Shown piece after piece: positions 6,188 to 6,883 of a DNA stretch of 6,883 nt. The notes beneath the pieces are model-generated. The model did no database searches, was not told the DNA's origin, and was given only the letters and a program-made list of their open reading frames with translations. Position 1 is the first letter of the stretch, and every line of letters starts with the position of its first letter. The translations under genes were made by a program, and so were the position numbers. The stretch comes from an uncultured Flavobacteriales bacterium (GTDB taxonomy: Bacteria; Bacteroidota; Bacteroidia; Flavobacteriales; UBA7430). Location: positions 1-6,883 of the forward strand of contig CAJWJW010000072.1 in NCBI GenBank assembly GCA_913041775.1. Reading direction: 5' to 3'.

Positions 6188-6748
6188 ATGAATTTAAAAA
6201 AACTAATTCCTGAATTAGTATCTAGACTGGAGGATACTGGATTTGATAAGGATCCAAAAAAAATACAAAGCGCTAGTATTCCTCAAATAAAATCTGGAGC
6301 AGATCTTTATATTATTGCACCGAAAGCATCTGGTAAATCAACGGCAATTGTAATGGGGGTTATTCAGCAGCTAAAGGCGCCATTTGAAGAAGCTCCAAGA
6401 GCCATTATTATGGTAGCAACAAAAGAGAAAGCTTTTGAGTTAGAAGAACAATTTGAAATTCTTGGAAAGCATACAGAATTAAGAACATTCACCGTTTTTG
6501 ATCAAGGAGTTATACAATATCAAAAAGACATGATTTTTGAAGGTCTGGATATTCTCATAGGAACCCCTAAACGCCTGCACGAGCTTGTAAAAGTTGATGG
6601 AGTGCGTCTTGCTAATCTAAAAATGTTTGTAGTAGACGATCTCGACTCCTTTACTTTAGTGCAATATCCTTTAATTTACCATGTGGCAGATAGCATACCT
6701 AAATCACAATTTATAATGGTTGCAAATTCATGGACGTCCCTCCGATAG
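6188..6748 (+). CDS. Truncated short DEAD-box helicase-like protein, single RecA domain
   Basis: Related to the N-terminal RecA domain of DEAD-box RNA helicases, which use ATP to rearrange RNA. Motifs in order: Q motif with Gln27 (KKIQSASIP), motif I APKASGKST (44-52), motif Ia replaced by VATKEKAFELEEQF (76-89), motif Ib IGTPKRLHEL (124-133), motif II VVDDLD (148-153) in place of DEAD, and motif III region FIMVANS (175-181) in place of SAT. The ATP-binding lysine (Lys50) is present, but motifs II and III deviate, so unwinding activity is doubtful. I recall flavobacteria encoding proteins of about 200-215 residues with only this domain. Here the frame ends at residue 186 (TAG at 6746), where the DNA composition changes, so the last ~20-30 residues are probably lost and the final SWTSLR may be partly foreign. 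The start is the ATG at 6188 behind AAAGAGATCA, which contains a weak GAG. Confidence 0.75.
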   Translation: MNLKKLIPELVSRLEDTGFDKDPKKIQSASIPQIKSGADLYIIAPKASGKSTAIVMGVIQQLKAPFEEAPRAIIMVATKEKAFELEEQFEILGKHTELRTFTVFDQGVIQYQKDMIFEGLDILIGTPKRLHELVKVDGVRLANLKMFVVDDLDSFTLVQYPLIYHVADSIPKSQFIMVANSWTSLR

Positions 6749-6883
6749 CTATAGTTCAAAAAAACCCGTTCACGGATCTCGCTTCATGCAAATCGACGTG
6801 CTCTAACGAATATCCAGGTTGCTGGACGTCGTATCAAGGAGATCGAGTCGCGTGCTGTCGACAGGCGTGCGATGAACTGTACA
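6730..6883 (+). CDS. Open cysteine-rich frame running off the window end (doubtful)
   Basis: An ATG at 6730 opens 51 codons in the frame one base behind the helicase-like gene and stays open to the end. The translation has six cysteines in the order C-x3-C-x6-C-x10-CC-x3-C (residues 20, 24, 31, 42, 43, 47), which could form three disulfides. There is no signal peptide and no ribosome binding site. The ATG lies about where the composition changes, so a real start here is unlikely; if coding, it may be part of a longer foreign gene. A second frame of the same DNA is also open, so chance is a strong alternative. Confidence 0.12.
   Translation, partial: MDVPPIAIVQKNPFTDLASCKSTCSNEYPGCWTSYQGDRVACCRQACDELY
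6735..6883. other. Compositionally foreign tail: assembly chimera or recombination junction
   Basis: From 6741 to the end I count 71 G or C in 143 bases (about 50%), against roughly one third in the rest of the window. CG-containing words such as TCGACG, GTCGAC, GTCGCG and GGCGTGCG cluster here and are rare elsewhere. The break coincides with loss of the helicase-like reading frame, which meets TAG at 6746 and again at 6752. There is no inverted repeat or target duplication at the junction to indicate an insertion sequence. TGGACGTC occurs at 6731-6738 and 6823-6830, an 8-base repeat probably due to chance. A chimeric contig end or low-quality read end is most likely; true acquired DNA is possible. 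Confidence 0.6.

Noticed and set aside
6865..6883. End of the tail encoding DELY, like the C-terminus of green fluorescent protein (vector contamination)
   Set aside because: Only about 13 bases agree and the preceding sequence does not match, so it is most likely coincidence.

Overview
The window is AT-rich, roughly one third G+C by eye. Its genes start without clear Shine-Dalgarno sequences, behind A/T-rich leaders. Together with the protein families present (a small hypothetical of a type I associate with flavobacteria, a short degenerate DEAD-box protein, and a compact prpD-prpB-prpC operon), this suggests Bacteroidota, most likely a flavobacterium. That assignment is an inference; no rRNA or other marker gene is present.

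Layout. Bases 1-103 hold an imperfect multi-stem inverted repeat that resembles an integron attC site or a dispersed intergenic repeat. Next is a family 4 glycosyltransferase (118-1317, +). A hairpin at 1359-1390 separates it from a convergent small hypothetical gene (1436-1822, -). A 539-base AT-rich gap (1823-2361) contains a possible gene remnant and a candidate promoter. The core of the window is the methylcitrate operon: prpD (2362-3888), prpB (3904-4785) and prpC (4789-5886), all on + with gaps of 15 and 3 bases. After a 301-base gap comes a single-RecA-domain DEAD-box-like protein (6188-6748) that stops abruptly. The last ~145 bases (about 6735-6883) are about 50% G+C and look unlike the rest of the window.

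How the genes work together. PrpC condenses propionyl-CoA with oxaloacetate to 2-methylcitrate. PrpD dehydrates it to 2-methylaconitate, an aconitase encoded elsewhere would rehydrate that to 2-methylisocitrate, and PrpB cleaves it to pyruvate and succinate. The three genes therefore cover the dedicated steps of propionate or propionyl-CoA breakdown, except activation of propionate (prpE) and the final hydration. No regulator gene of the prpR type lies in the window. The glycosyltransferase, the small hypothetical and the helicase-like gene have no evident link to this pathway.

I do not see a convincing new multi-gene system. The points most worth checking are the compositional break that truncates the helicase-like gene at the right end, and the attC-like structure at the left end.
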